NCBI GenBank assembly: GCA_036023115.1
Contig: JAYKKT010000041.1
Location: forward strand, 6,498,501-6,562,500
Reading direction: 5' to 3'
Length of the DNA stretch: 64,000 bases
Source: Brasenia schreberi
Lineage: Eukaryota; Streptophyta; Magnoliopsida; Nymphaeales; Cabombaceae
Positions 1 to 10,700 of the stretch are shown here, in pieces. Made by a program: the position numbers and the translations under genes. Positions within the stretch are counted from its first letter, which is position 1. The number at the start of each line of letters is the position of its first letter. Below the pieces are notes generated by a model. The model ran no database searches and was not told the DNA's origin. It worked only from the letters and a program-made list of their open reading frames with translations.

Positions 1-564
1 TTGTATGAGTGCCTCATACTCAGCCACATTATTTGAACAAGGAAAATCTAAATGAAATGACATTAGGATTTCTACCCTTTCAAGGGACATGATGATAATG
101 TCGACTCCTGCCCCTTGCCTATTTCTTACCTATCAAAATACATTTTTCATACTTGATTCTCGTTATAACAATTAGATAATACATGATAGTCCCAATTATT
201 TGTCAGTATACCCTTATCGGGTATTTCATCAAGTATGGGATATGCATCTTCAAGGGGTAGATGAGCCACATGGTTGGCCAGGGTTTGGCCTTTAATGGAA
301 GTTTGATGATGAAACTTCAAGTCATATTCCATCAACAGAAGTTGCCAATTGCCTAGCCTACCTTTTATGATAGGTTTCTTGTTAATGGGGTCGAGTTTAG
401 GCACTATCCAAATCTCATGGTTCAAGAAATAATGTCTAAACTTTTGATATGCCCATACCAAGGCTGAGCATGTCTTCTCCATGGCTTGATAATTCCTTTC
501 AAATGATAAGAGAGTTTTAAAATATAGTAAATAGTATACTCTTTAAGGATATCATTGTCATATT
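1..564 (-). pseudogene. Ty3/gypsy pol fragment T (both RNase H domains)
   Basis: Remnant of a Tat-lineage pol reading right to left. The best open stretch (147-482) encodes the end of the gypsy-type RNase H and its connection, with recognisable MEKTCSALVWA, HEIWIV and LLLMEYDLKFHHQ. The codons just upstream (483-564) match YAIYY..KTLL.ERNYQ. Bases 1-145 encode the start of the second, archaeal-type RNase H (MYFD... then a degraded VAEYEALI) but contain stops and small indels. The RT part is missing because LTR U begins at 565. The fragment runs off the left edge. Identity as pol is clear by comparison with the intact copy at 52681-56367; it cannot be functional. Confidence 0.9.
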
Positions 565-2373
565 TGTAGACGTGAAATTTTTACTCCAAGCCTATGTAGA
601 GACTTGGAATAAGAATTTCAGTTCCACTTTGTAAGCGAGCGTGCCAGCTAGTTTTCAAAAACTATCAAAGTGTATGAAAATACGACTTAATTGGCGATTG
701 TGGCTAGCGAGCTCTTTTTACTTTAGGCCTTCTTAAACCGATGCTCAAGGTTCAGCCTAAGTGCTTAAGGTTTCGAATACATAGGTGATGTTTTCCAATT
801 CACGTGAAAACAAGGTGTTTTGCTAAGAAACAGTGGGTGCACTTGGTTTCAAGTTTGAAAATCAACAAGTTCCAAAAAACAGAAACTGGTTGTATTTTCA
901 GAATTTGTTCCCACAATATTCTTAGTAGTTTATAGATCTCCAAAATTTATAAAACTTTTACAGGCTATAGCCTAAATTGTTGAAATCCTAAACACTTTTT
1001 ACTTTGAATTTTGGGATAGTACATTTGCAGAATTAAATCAGAGACTAGACTTAACTCAACATTTTCATGATGTTTTGTGACAGAATCACAAAAGCTCAAA
1101 GAATCCTCTGTATCTCAGTGTACAAAATTCCAAATGTTATGATCTTAGTCTTTTAGGAAGGTTATAGATGTCAGCTTTCTGATGAGACTAATTTTATCAA
1201 ATTTAGTTTTCTACAGACAAAGACATGGGACTTTTACCCAACCCCTATTGCAGGAAAACTGATTGTGCAGAAAACAAAATTGAGTTTGTCCGATTTTGTC
1301 CAATTTTATTTACATGGTTGGATGATCCAAAAATTCTTATAAAATTTATTTCTAATGTGTTTGTGTGTAGGTGTTGTGCCTAAAATTTCAAAGCATTCGA
1401 ATCACATATTAGAAAATCAAAATTAAGGCAATCAAGGTATGCAGATGCTGAAAAACCCGGATTTCGTTTTTAGAACATACATGAATGCAAACTCACCCGA
1501 ATTTAAATTGCAGCAACCCAACAACACAAAGCAAATTGCTGAAAGAAAATGAATGGAAATATATATCTTAGCTTAAGCATAGAGGGGATTACATAATATA
1601 GAATGTTTTATAGAATATATTAGGGTAGAATCATGAAATCAAACACATAGAGTGCATAAGTAAGAATGGAGAATTCACAATACATCTACTTCTTATTACA
1701 TCATGGGAGGAGACAAAGCTCCATTAATGCAACCCCTTTCAAATTGAATAGGAACAAGAGATATGTAGGAATCAAGGATGAGAAATACTTACAAAGTTCT
1801 CCCCAAGGATCGGCTCCAAGAGATGATTCTCGGCCCACACTCTCCTTGATCTCACTCACTTTTTTCCCCAAGCATTTGCAGCACTTAGCCTAGAATCTAC
1901 CCTCTTTTCCCCTTTCTCCACTCTTTCCTAGCCGCTCACGAATTCCCTAGGTGCAACCCTTCCTTTCTAAACACCCAAGACTCTTTGATGCAGCCCTTCC
2001 TTGAACCCCTCTCTTGATGCTTCACGCACCCCCCCCCCCCACCCCTTGGCCTCTATTTATAGGCCAAGGGGGAGCTCTTCTAGGCCCTTCCTTGGGGCAG
2101 GCCTTCCATGGCTCTTGGCTCCAATCGAGCACGTCTAGCCCTAGCCGATTGAACCCAAATGCACCTGGCTAGGCTTGAGGAAATGTCCTGATCAATCTTC
2201 GGTATGGCTTGCCTTGTTTTTGCTTGCTTTTGACTTGATATGTGGGCTGGACAAGATTTTAATAAATCTTTGGAATCAGCCCCAAACATCCATCTATTTC
2301 GAATTTGAAATGAACTAGCTCATCCTTATCCCAAGGTTACATTTGCTCCAAACGGCTCCTTGATTTGCATAAC
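565..2373 (-). mobile_element. LTR-II copy U, minus strand, incomplete
   Basis: It starts on the plus strand with TGTAGACGTG, the complement of an LTR 3' end, directly against pol fragment T. It is collinear with the complement of the LTR at 18709-21006: U5 palindrome (649-664), conserved GTAATAA/CTCC motif (about 1692-1735), and TATA inside a palindrome (2042-2071). About 430 bp expected at its U3 end are missing, because another LTR starts at 2374. The 5 bp at the insertion point into T read ATATT; no second copy is in the window. It contains a C homopolymer at about 2030-2040. I see no real gene in it. Confidence 0.8.
2042..2071 (-). promoter_or_regulatory. LTR-II TATA box inside an 11-bp palindrome (copy U)
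   Basis: Arms CCCCTTGGCCT (2042-2052) and AGGCCAAGGGG (2061-2071) are perfect complements. The loop and first arm base hold the TATA box (TATAAATA on the minus strand, 2054-2061). The same arrangement is in the LTR at 18709-21006, so it is a feature of the family. Confidence 0.7.
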
Positions 2374-2890
2374 TGTAGACGCAGAAAATTTCTGCTTCCT
2401 AGTTCTTAGGCTTGAAGCGAACCTTTTCGTGTGCCTAAGTCCTATTTAAACAAACAGGGCGTGCCAGCTAGCTTACTTAAGCTAGCGAAGATGTATTTAA
2501 AACCTGACTTCTAACGTGGCGACTGTGAGCAAGCAAGCTCTTGTCGTCGCAGACCTTCTTGCATCGATGTGCAAGGGTCAGTTTGTATGCTTTTAAAATC
2601 GAGTGTTTGAGTGGAAAAACTTACGAAAGCGGTTCGAGGTGTTTGATTCGGGTCTTTTTGGTATGGTTTCAGATTTTAGATCATGTGGATTTGCACATGC
2701 CTAAGTCTTTCTTTTTATCCCTCTTTGGGGCCACCTAGGTGTGTGTTATGAACACTCCATTAAGATGTGGCGATTTTGAGCAGGAGTATGGGGTTTGCTT
2801 TGATGCAATATGCGTCCTAACTCGTGGTATGGCGTATATGCAATGCAAACTCACACAACTCCAAAGGAAAAACCCGAATTTAAAAGACAA

Positions 2891-3070
2891 TGCCGAAGGG
2901 AAATGACTTGTAATGGAAATTGCCGAAGGGAAATGACTTGTAATGGAAATTGCCAAAGGGAAATGACTTGTAATGGAAATTGCCGAAGGGAAATGACTTG
3001 TAATGGAAATTGCCGAAGGGAAATGACTTGCAATGGAAATTGCCGAAGGGAAATTGCCGAAGGGAAATAC
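2891..3070 (-). repeat. 30-bp tandem array in LTR V
   Basis: Six near-identical 30-bp starts (2891, 2921, 2951, 2981, 3011, 3041), with core TGCCGAAGGGAAATGACTTG. Because the unit is a multiple of three, frames stay open on both strands, giving a spurious repeat protein. Related LTRs carry a 14-bp GAAGGGAAATAACC array at this place, so the 30-bp unit looks like a local derivative. Confidence 0.95.
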
Positions 3071-3139
3071 ATATATAATGTATATATGGGCCCTTACTTG
3101 GGTCTTGCAAATAAGAGCGAAGGCTCAATGTGGGTGCGT

Positions 3140-3590
3140 GCGAGAATTGAAGTACTACACACACGACATGAAATGAAACCCAAATATAACTTGCAATATG
3201 GCCTTAACTAAGGTCTTGGGAGTAAGAGCGAAAGCTCAATGTGTGTGAGTGCTTGAATTGAAGTACTACACACACAACATGAAATTAAACCCAAATATAA
3301 ATTGTAGTATGGCCTTAACTAAGGTCTTGGGAATAAGAGCGAAAGCTCAATGTGTGTGAGTGCTTGAATTGAAGTACTACGCACACAACATGAAATTAAA
3401 CCCAAATATAAATTGCAGTATGGCCTTAACTAAGGTCTTGGGAATAAGAGCGAAAGCTCAATGTGTGTGAGTGCTTGAATTGAAGTACTACGCACACAAC
3501 ATGAATTTAAACCCAAGGATAGTATAACACGGCCCTTACTTGGGTCTTACAAATAAGAGCGAAGGCTCAATGTGTGTGAGTGGGAGAATT
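3140..3590 (-). repeat. 111-bp tandem array in LTR V
   Basis: Direct copies of a 111-bp unit; the GCTTGAATTGAAGTACTAC landmark occurs at 3251, 3362 and 3473. Each unit carries AAGAGCGAA.GCTCAATGTG and a GTGTGTGAG stretch. The array is downstream of the TATA box in the sense direction, so it lies in the transcribed leader. Confidence 0.9.
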
Positions 3591-5528
3591 TAAAGACAAC
3601 ATATACAACTCAAGCAAAATCCCACGCAACATAAACTATATAAATAAATTTATATCTTAGGGGTTGATTAGGCCCGTGTGTGTTCAAAATCGTGCACAAC
3701 TAAGAGCGAGGTAGGCTCAAGTGCACGTGTGTGTGGGTGTGCCAAGCCACGTTATTACAAGCGGGGGGAGACAATGCTCCGTTATTACAACCCCGTATCA
3801 AATTTAATTTAATTTAAGCAAGTCTACAACTAAGGACCGAGTTAGACACTTACTTATAGCTGGTCCAGAGGTGACTTGCTTGAGCGTAGGCTTGGCTTTG
3901 CCTTGGGCTGCAAGAGGGAGCTCCTCGGAATGGAACAGCAAGGGGAGACGCTGGCCGGGTGACTTGGGTGCGCGGGAAGGGCGCCTTGAAGCTGGCCGAC
4001 TGGTAGGAGATTGGACAAGGTCGGCTGGTAGGAGTGTGCTGCCTTGGTGCTTTGGGCTAAGGCGACTAAGGAGGGTTACTAAGGGATAGTGTGGCGTTAG
4101 GAAAGGTGGCGCTAAGGGGAGCCTAAGGGAAATGGGGTGGCTGCCGAATGGGTTTGGTACAGTCGGCTGGGATGGCCGACTAGGGATAATTAAGTGGTGG
4201 CCGACTGCTAGGGTAGCTAGGGATGTTATGGATGGGAAGGAAGCTAGCTAGGGTGTTGTGTAAGGTGGAGCTAAGGGCTGGTGGAAAGTGGTATGGGCAG
4301 GTCTTAGGGAGCCAAGTGGGGTGGCTGGGTATCACTAGGGGATGTGTGGGATCGGATGATGTAAAGGGTGAGGATCTGGCCGAATGGGTAGGGATGACGG
4401 GCAGGCTATGATGGAGTTAGGTGGCGGTGGTATGGGTAGTTGAGAGTGGAGGGGGGGAGTGAAGAAGAGGTAGAGTTAGGTTGAGGTACTAACCGGGTGG
4501 TGAAGAGTTGGTGTCCAAGGAAGAAGGGCAGTCGGGTGCTTTGGGTGGATGAGATTCGGCTGGGAGGTGGGGTTGGCGTGGAGTGGAGCAGGCTGGGAGG
4601 CAGTGGTGGCGCGAGGTGGAGCTGGCCGGGGTGTGGTGGTGCAGGTGGAGCAAGGTGGAAGGCTCGGCTGGAAGGAGATTGGCCAAGGTCGGTTGGCCCA
4701 AAGTGGTGAAGCTTGAAAACCCGCCCACTAGGGGGGGGGTTTATAGCTTTGGAGATGGCGGTTGGGGCTGGTATTTGGAGGGTGGTAAGGTGGTGGTGGT
4801 GTGGTGATAAGGTGGGCTGGTTTTGAGGAGGGGCCAGATATTTTGGTTAAAGGGGTTTTAGGGATATGGTGTGCTAGGTTTAGGTGGGGTGGTTTAGGGG
4901 TTTAGGGCTTAGCTAGGTGGGTTGGTTTTGGGGTGAGGTTTAGTGAGGTGGGTTAGGTGATTAGGCTAGGATTAGGTTAGGTTTAAGGAAATTAGGCTAG
5001 GTTTAGGGGAGGATTAGGGAAGTGGGTTAGGTGATTAGGTTGGGATTAGGCAGGGATTAGGGAAGTGGGTTAGGTGATTAGGCTAGGTTTAGGACAGGAT
5101 TAGGGTAAAAGGCTAGGATTAGGGTTTTTTGATTAGGATTGGGTTAGTAAGCTCCCTTTGCATAACCCATAGACCTTGTTGCATCATGTTGGTGCAGCCC
5201 TAGGTTAGGTTTTGGCTAATACAAGCTTAAACCCATGCTAATTAGGCTAACCCACATGATTAACCCCAAACTTGACACACAAGTCAAGCTTAATTACAAT
5301 TAACCCTCAAATCTTATCCTCCCCCACTCTCTCTCATGCCCATAATCCCACGTGAATTTCAAGTGGGCCCCACCTCCATTTATGAGAAGGTGATGTGGGC
5401 CATGGATGTGGATATTAGATTGGATCTCTGGATCCAAATCGAAATCCAAATCCACACATAGGTTTGGATTGGGATCTGGATATATATGGTTAAGATCCAA
5501 TCCAAACTGAATTCTGACTCCTTTAGGC

Positions 5529-6907
5529 TGTTATAAACACCCCGAAATCCCACGAATTTCTCAAAATCCATCTGGTTTTTTACAAGTAGCCCCAAAGGGC
5601 CATTTTGAGTCTGGAAACCCAGGAGCCTTCCAGACAACCCTGTACATACGTTTTAAACTTCATATTTCAAAAATATATAATATAGTTTTTGAAAACCTTT
5701 TAAAACACGTTTTTGAAACCCTAAAGCAGCTTGGCCCGATCAAGACAGGACTAGGAGAGCTAAGAAGAGCCCGGAACCGGAGCACATGTCGAGCCCGGCA
5801 CAGCAACTCTTGTATCACATCCATACCCCCACGATCTCGAACGTCCAGGACCCTGTTCTTATCAAAATGTCATTTGAAGTCATCTCCGGAAGGCAGAAAC
5901 GGAGGCGGACGACCATGTTGGCGAAGACCCAACGCAGACGGAGTACTGATGCTATCAGACCCCGCACAAATCGTCCGTTTTGAACCCAGCTCGAAGGAGT
6001 CAGAGTTCAGTTTGGATTGGATTTGGACCATATATATCCAGATCTCAATCCAAACCCATGTGTGGACTTGGATTTGGATTTGGATCTAGAGATCCAATCC
6101 AATATCCATATCCATGACCCACATCACCTTCTCATAAATGGAGGTGGGGCCCACTTGAAATTCACGTGGGATTATGGGCATGAGAGAGAGTGGGGATGGA
6201 TAATATCAAGAGTGTTGTAATTAAGCTTGACTTGTGTGTCAAGTTTGGGGTTAATCATGTGGGTTAGCCTAATTGAGTGGGTTTAAGCTTGTAATTAGCC
6301 AAAGCCTAACCTAGGGCTGCACCAACATGAGGTGGTTAAGGTCTATGGGCCATGCAAAGGGAGCTCCTTCACCTAAACCTAACCCAAAACTCCTAATCCT
6401 AGCCTACCACCCTAATCCACCCCTAATCTAAGCCTAATCACCTAACCCACTTCCCTAATCCCGGCCTAATCCCAACCTAATCACCTAACCCACTTCCCTA
6501 ATCCTTCCCTAAACCTAGGTGAATTTCCCTAAACCTAGCCTAAACCTAGCCTAATCACCTAACCTAGCTCACTAAACCTCACCCTAAAACCCAACCACCG
6601 AACCTAGCCCTAAACCCCTAAACCACCCCTAGCCCACAATCTACCCAAACCACTAGTTTCTAAAATATCTGGCCCTACCCTTTCCAGCCCACCTTATCTT
6701 CATACCACCCTACCTAAACCACCTAACCACTATCCCAAACCCAGCCCTAACCGACCTACCCATCCCTATATAAACCCCCCCCCTTGGGGGCGGGTTATCG
6801 AATCTAATCGCCTTCCCCAAGCCCAGCCGGGACTACACTTCCCAGCCCAGCCGAACCCAGCCACCTGCTCCACCTGCTCCATCTGCACCACCACCTGCAC
6901 CGCCATC
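5529..6907 (+). mobile_element. Element W: 5' LTR-I, 3' two-thirds deleted
   Basis: It begins TGTTATAAACACCCCG, a variant of the family start TGTAAACACCCCG, and is nearly identical to 8290-9660, the 3' LTR of the same element. It contains the U3 region, a degenerate CCTAA-rich tract (about 6360-6700) and a TATA box at 6767-6774. It breaks within a CACCTGCACCGCC low-complexity site at about 6904 and is joined directly to the last pol codons. The rest of the LTR, the primer site, gag and most of pol are absent. Confidence 0.85.
6767..6774 (+). promoter_or_regulatory. LTR-I TATA box (element W 5' LTR)
   Basis: TATATAAA followed at once by a C-run, TT, G-run that can fold on itself. The same motif is at the same LTR offset (about 1230 bp) in the other LTR-I copies, which supports it as the core promoter. 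Confidence 0.75.
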
Positions 6908-7117
6908 GTGGCTTTGAAGTTTGAAGTGGGAGATCTGGTATTAAAAACCATCCACCATCATGGCCCACACCCCCTAGGCAAGTGGCGCCCCAACTGGGAT
7001 GGACCCTATGTTGTACGAGCAACCACTACGAACAATTCGTATTGGTTGATCGATGTAGAAGGTAGGAACTTAGCAGATCCTATCAATATTCAATACTTAA
7101 AGAAGTATCATGTGTAG
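6908..7117 (+). pseudogene. Element W pol C-terminus (integrase GPY/F tail)
   Basis: Seventy codons matching the last residues of the intact pol: FEVGDLVLKTIHH, GKWRPNWDGPYVV (the GPY/F module of gypsy integrases), then YWLIDVEGRNLADPINIQYL and YHV, with stop TAG at 7115-7117. Everything upstream, including the catalytic core, has been lost by the deletion that joins it to the 5' LTR. No ATG is present at the junction; the frame simply opens inside the LTR-derived sequence. It is a fossil of the C-terminal domain only. Confidence 0.92.
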
Positions 7118-8276
7118 GATCTGGATTAAGTTCCATTTTTCGAAAATATTAAAAGGGATAGCTGCCCTGAGACATGTGAATAAGGTGCAAAGGCAAACTC
7201 GTGTGACCCTGAGTGAGAGAATTCACACTTATGAAAGAGCGGAGCTTTCAAAATCGTGGTTACATTTTAAAATCCTTCTTCTTACAAAGAAAGGCCTAGT
7301 TCAACATAGCAAGATACTTGCAAGTAGTACGTGCTATTTCTAAATAGGCTGATCTGGAATGGATCGAGTGTAGGCTTGGGATAAGTCTGCCCCTCTTCTC
7401 TTCTATTTCCAAAAGGAAAACAAAGGCCCAAAACAAAAGGGAATTTCCCACTTCGAAGTATCTTTCCAAAAGAAAGAAACCAGATTTCCAAAGAAAAATC
7501 GAATCTCTTGTGAAAAAGAGGGATTAAAGAAAAAATACTCCCAAAGGGAGACCCTCTATGGAGAAAAGGAAAAAGAGGCCAAAAAGCTCAAAAAGAGCAG
7601 TTTTCCGCTTTCTATGCCTTAAACCATGGGACGCTTCAAAAGGGATCGTGGTATCTCTTTCCCATCCCTGGCTTATCCCAAGCTAAAGCATGGTTCATTT
7701 CAAGGAATCCTAAAGTAAAAATAGGATTTACTTACTTGAATTTCATCTTGTTTGAGAATTCGACGTTTCGAGTAAGGCGTAGGAATTTGAAATGAAGCTT
7801 GTTTTCTTATAAAACCTCTGCTAGATAAGCGAGTGTTAAGACTCAAACAAGGGCAAACACAAAGAGCTCGAGATCCTTAGGATCGAGGCTCAAGACAGTT
7901 GTCCCTTTTGTAAATAGCTTTTGTAAATAAGTTTTGAAAACCGAACATCAAACAACATAGGATTTGCTCACTTGGAGCAGTAGGCCTTGTAAGTCTCTAG
8001 AAGTTCGACCACAGCTGGTCTCTGGGAGGTCGCCACTCTTGGCACCACACCCATGTCATTTGCATTCCACACATGGTACTTGCATAAACATGATCCCATT
8101 TAGGACCAGAATCCATAGAAAAACCCTTTGGCGTGATATCTCCTCCTACCAGAGTTTGTAAATTGAGATTTTGCTAAAAATGGGATGATCCCATATTCTT
8201 CGTGGCTAGATCTAGGGAGACATTGAAAGGGGTGTTTGTCATCTTTGCCCTTATCCAAATCTATTTCGACAAGGCC
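7118..8276 (+). other. Element W 3' UTR
   Basis: Non-coding stretch between pol and the polypurine tract, collinear with 17502-18695 and with the complements of 28424-29578 and 51527-52680. It is A- and purine-rich in its middle (about 7400-7600) and contains the conserved 30-nt inverted repeat at 7623-7652, here slightly degraded. I see no gene in it. Confidence 0.85.
7623..7652 (+). other. 3' UTR stem element (element W)
   Basis: ACCATGG...CGTGGT ends around GCTTCAAAAGG. It is the imperfect counterpart of the perfect stem at 18027-18056, 29047-29076 and 52153-52182. Confidence 0.6.
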
Positions 8277-8289
8277 AAAGAGGGGCATC
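8277..8289 (+). promoter_or_regulatory. Polypurine tract of element W
   Basis: AAAGAGGGGCATC immediately followed by TGTAAACACC, the start of the 3' LTR. This is the plus-strand priming site of LTR retrotransposons, and the same 13 bases precede the 3' LTRs of E2 and E4. Confidence 0.9.
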
Positions 8290-10170
8290 TGTAAACACCC
8301 CGAAATCCCACGAATTTCTCAAAATCCATCTGGTTTTCTACAAGCAGCCCCAAAGGGCCATTTTGAGTCTGGAAACCCAGGAGCCCTCCAGACAACCCTG
8401 TACATACGTTTTAAACTTCATATTTCAAAAATATATAATATAGCTTTTGAAAACCTTTTAAAACACGTTTTTGAAACCCTAAAGCAGCTTGGCCCGATCA
8501 AGATAGGAATAGGAGAGCTAAGAAGAGCCCGGAACCGGAGCACATGTTGAGCCCGGCACAGCAACTCTTGTATCACATCCATACCCCCAGGATCTCGAAC
8601 GTCCAAGACCCTGTTCTTATCAAAATGTCATTTGAAGTCATCTCCGGAAGGCAGAAACGGAGGCGGACGACCATGTTGGCGAAGACCCAACGCAGACGGA
8701 GTACTGATGCTGTCAGACCCCGCACAAATCGTCCGTTTCAAACCCAGCTCGAAGGAGTCAGAGTTCAGTTTGGATTGGATCTGGACCATATATATCCAGA
8801 TCTCAATCCAAACCCATGTGTGGACTTGGATTTGGATTTGGATCCAGAGATCCAATCCAATATCCATATCCATGGCCCACGTCACCTTCTCATAAATGGA
8901 GGTGGGGCCCACGTGAAATTCACGTGGGATTATGGTAATGAGAGAGAGTGGGGATGGATAATATCAAGAGTGTTGTAATTAAGCTTGACTTGTGTGTCAA
9001 GTTTGGGGTTAATCATGTGGGTTAGCCTAATTGAGTGGGTTTAAGCTTGTAATTAGCCAAAGCCTAACCTAGGGTTGCACCAACATGAGGTGGTTAAGGT
9101 CTATGGGCCATGCAAAGGGAGCTCCTTCACCTAAACCTAACCCAAAACACCTAATCCTAGCCTACCACCCTAATCCACCCCTAATCTAAGCCTAATCACC
9201 TAACCCACTTCCCTAATCCCGGCCTAATCCCAACCTAATCACCTAACCCACTTCCCTAATCCTTCCCTAAACCTAGGTGAATTTCTCTAAACCTAGCCTA
9301 AACCTAGCCTAATCACCTAACCTAGCTCACTAAACCTCACCCTAAAACCCAACCACCGAACCTAGCCCTAAACCCCTAAACCACCCCTAGCCCACAATCT
9401 ACCCAAACCACTAGTTTTTAAAATATCTAGCCCTACCCTTTCCAGCCCACCTTATCTTCATACCACCCTACCTAAACCACCTAACCACTATCCCAAACCC
9501 AACCCTAACCGACCTACCCATCCCTATATAAACCCCCCCCCTTGGGGGCGGGTTATCGAATCTAATCGCCTTCCCCAAGCCCAACCGGGACTACACTTCC
9601 CAGCCCAGCCGAACCCAGCCACCTGCTCCACCTGCTCCATCTGCACCACCACCTGCTCCGCCACCTACACCACCACCTATCACCACCCCTACCCTCGGCC
9701 GAACCACCACCTGTCACCACATCCGGCTGCTTTCTTCCATCCACCATCTTCTCTCCATACGGTTAGTACCCCCTACTTCGTCTCACCTTCTTCACTCCCT
9801 CTCCACTCTCAGCCACCTAAACCCTACCATAACATCCTACCACCAGCCATTCTCCTTTGCTGCCACCCTTCTCACTCAGCCGAACCTAGTATATCCTAAC
9901 TACCCGCCACTACCTAACCAACCTAACTACACCCGGCCACCCTATTAGACTTCCTAAGACCTGCCCATAACACTCCCTTACACCTACTATCCCCACTACC
10001 ACCTAGCCCTATCACCTAACTAGCTACCTTCCCATACTCTAGCCTTAGTCATCCTAGTAGCCCACCACCACCACATTCCCCTAGGTGTCCCATTCGGCTT
10101 TCCCTTAAGCTCCCCTTAGGTCCATACTCCCTAACACTCTATACTCTTCTAGTGACCCTACACACTCACT
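8290..10170 (+). mobile_element. Element W 3' LTR-I (LTR A), 3' part missing
   Basis: It starts TGTAAACACCCCGAAATC after the PPT. It contains the U3 open frame (8544-8978), a CCTAA-rich tract (about 9130-9470), a TATA box at 9525-9532 and the CACC-rich region. Collinearity with other LTR-I copies ends near 10170, where sequence of a different LTR subfamily (LTR B) begins without any LTR end or TSD between them. Confidence 0.85.
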
Positions 10171-10487
10171 TCCTGATAAAAGCTAGGTTCAAAAGGCGAA
10201 AGGAAGGCCCAGGCATGAAGCAGATGGAAAGCCAGGAGCACCAGAAAGCCAGGTCAACCGTCCTCATTCAAGCATCCCGATTCTGAACCGGGAAAACCAG
10301 AAATGAGTAGAAACGGAGTCCAAAAGGCAAAAAGGAGTCCGAACGATAAAGATTGGGGAAACCCAATACTAGATATAGCGCTGATGAAGCCAGGGACTGC
10401 ACAGATCGTCCGCCTCGAGAAGCCAAGAAGGACCATCTAGAGAAATTTTGAATTGGATCTGGACCATAAATATCCAAATCCAAATCC

Positions 10488-10700
10488 AAATAGTGAATAG
10501 TGTTTGGATTTGGGCCAATCCAAATAGTGTTTGGGTCGATCCAAATAGTGTTTGGATTTGGATTGGATCCAAACAGTGTTTGGATTGGATCAGATCTGGA
10601 CCAAAATATTAGATCGGATACGGATCTCAAAATATCTGAGATCCAAGATCCAAATCCAAATAGTGTTTGGATTTGGATTTGGATCCAGATCTCAAACCCA
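10488..10700 (+). repeat. Palindromic AAATAGTGTTTGG repeat block
   Basis: About six irregularly spaced copies of CCAAATAGTGTTTGG, each a small hairpin (CCAAA / TTTGG around TAGTG), mixed with GATCCAAATCC stretches. It sits in the U3 part of LTR B and replaces the GGATTTGGATTTGG tract of LTR-I. Confidence 0.85.

Larger units (their letters stand above)
2374..5528 (-). mobile_element. LTR-III/I copy V, minus strand, truncated at its U3 end
   Basis: It starts TGTAGACGCAG against LTR U (flank ATAAC). It has the U5 palindrome at 2467-2486, tandem arrays at 2891-3070 and about 3140-3590, the GTTATTACA..CTCC motif near 3750-3795, a CTATAAA promoter box at 4740-4746 (minus), a TTAGG-rich tract at about 4830-5140 and the GGATTTGGAT-rich U3 at about 5400-5510. 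It stops abruptly at about 5528, some 460 bp before the expected LTR end, where an inverted LTR (W) begins. No TSD can be paired. Its short open frames follow repeat periodicity and are not genes. Confidence 0.85.

Noticed and set aside
2810..3211. 133-codon repeat protein (CRREMTCNGN repeats)
   Set aside because: It is a translation of the 30-bp tandem array; several frames on both strands are equally open and none starts from an element promoter.
3871..4411. Possible exons of a cellular gene in the G-rich stretch
   Set aside because: Collinear with the complement of the leader part of other LTR-I copies (for example 26340-26950 and 41040-41650); no splice or codon pattern supports a gene.
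4830..5140. Interstitial telomere
   Set aside because: Words are degenerate and mixed (GGATTAGG, GGTTTAGG, GGTGATTAGG), recur at the same place in every LTR-I copy, and so are part of the LTR rather than a chromosome end remnant.
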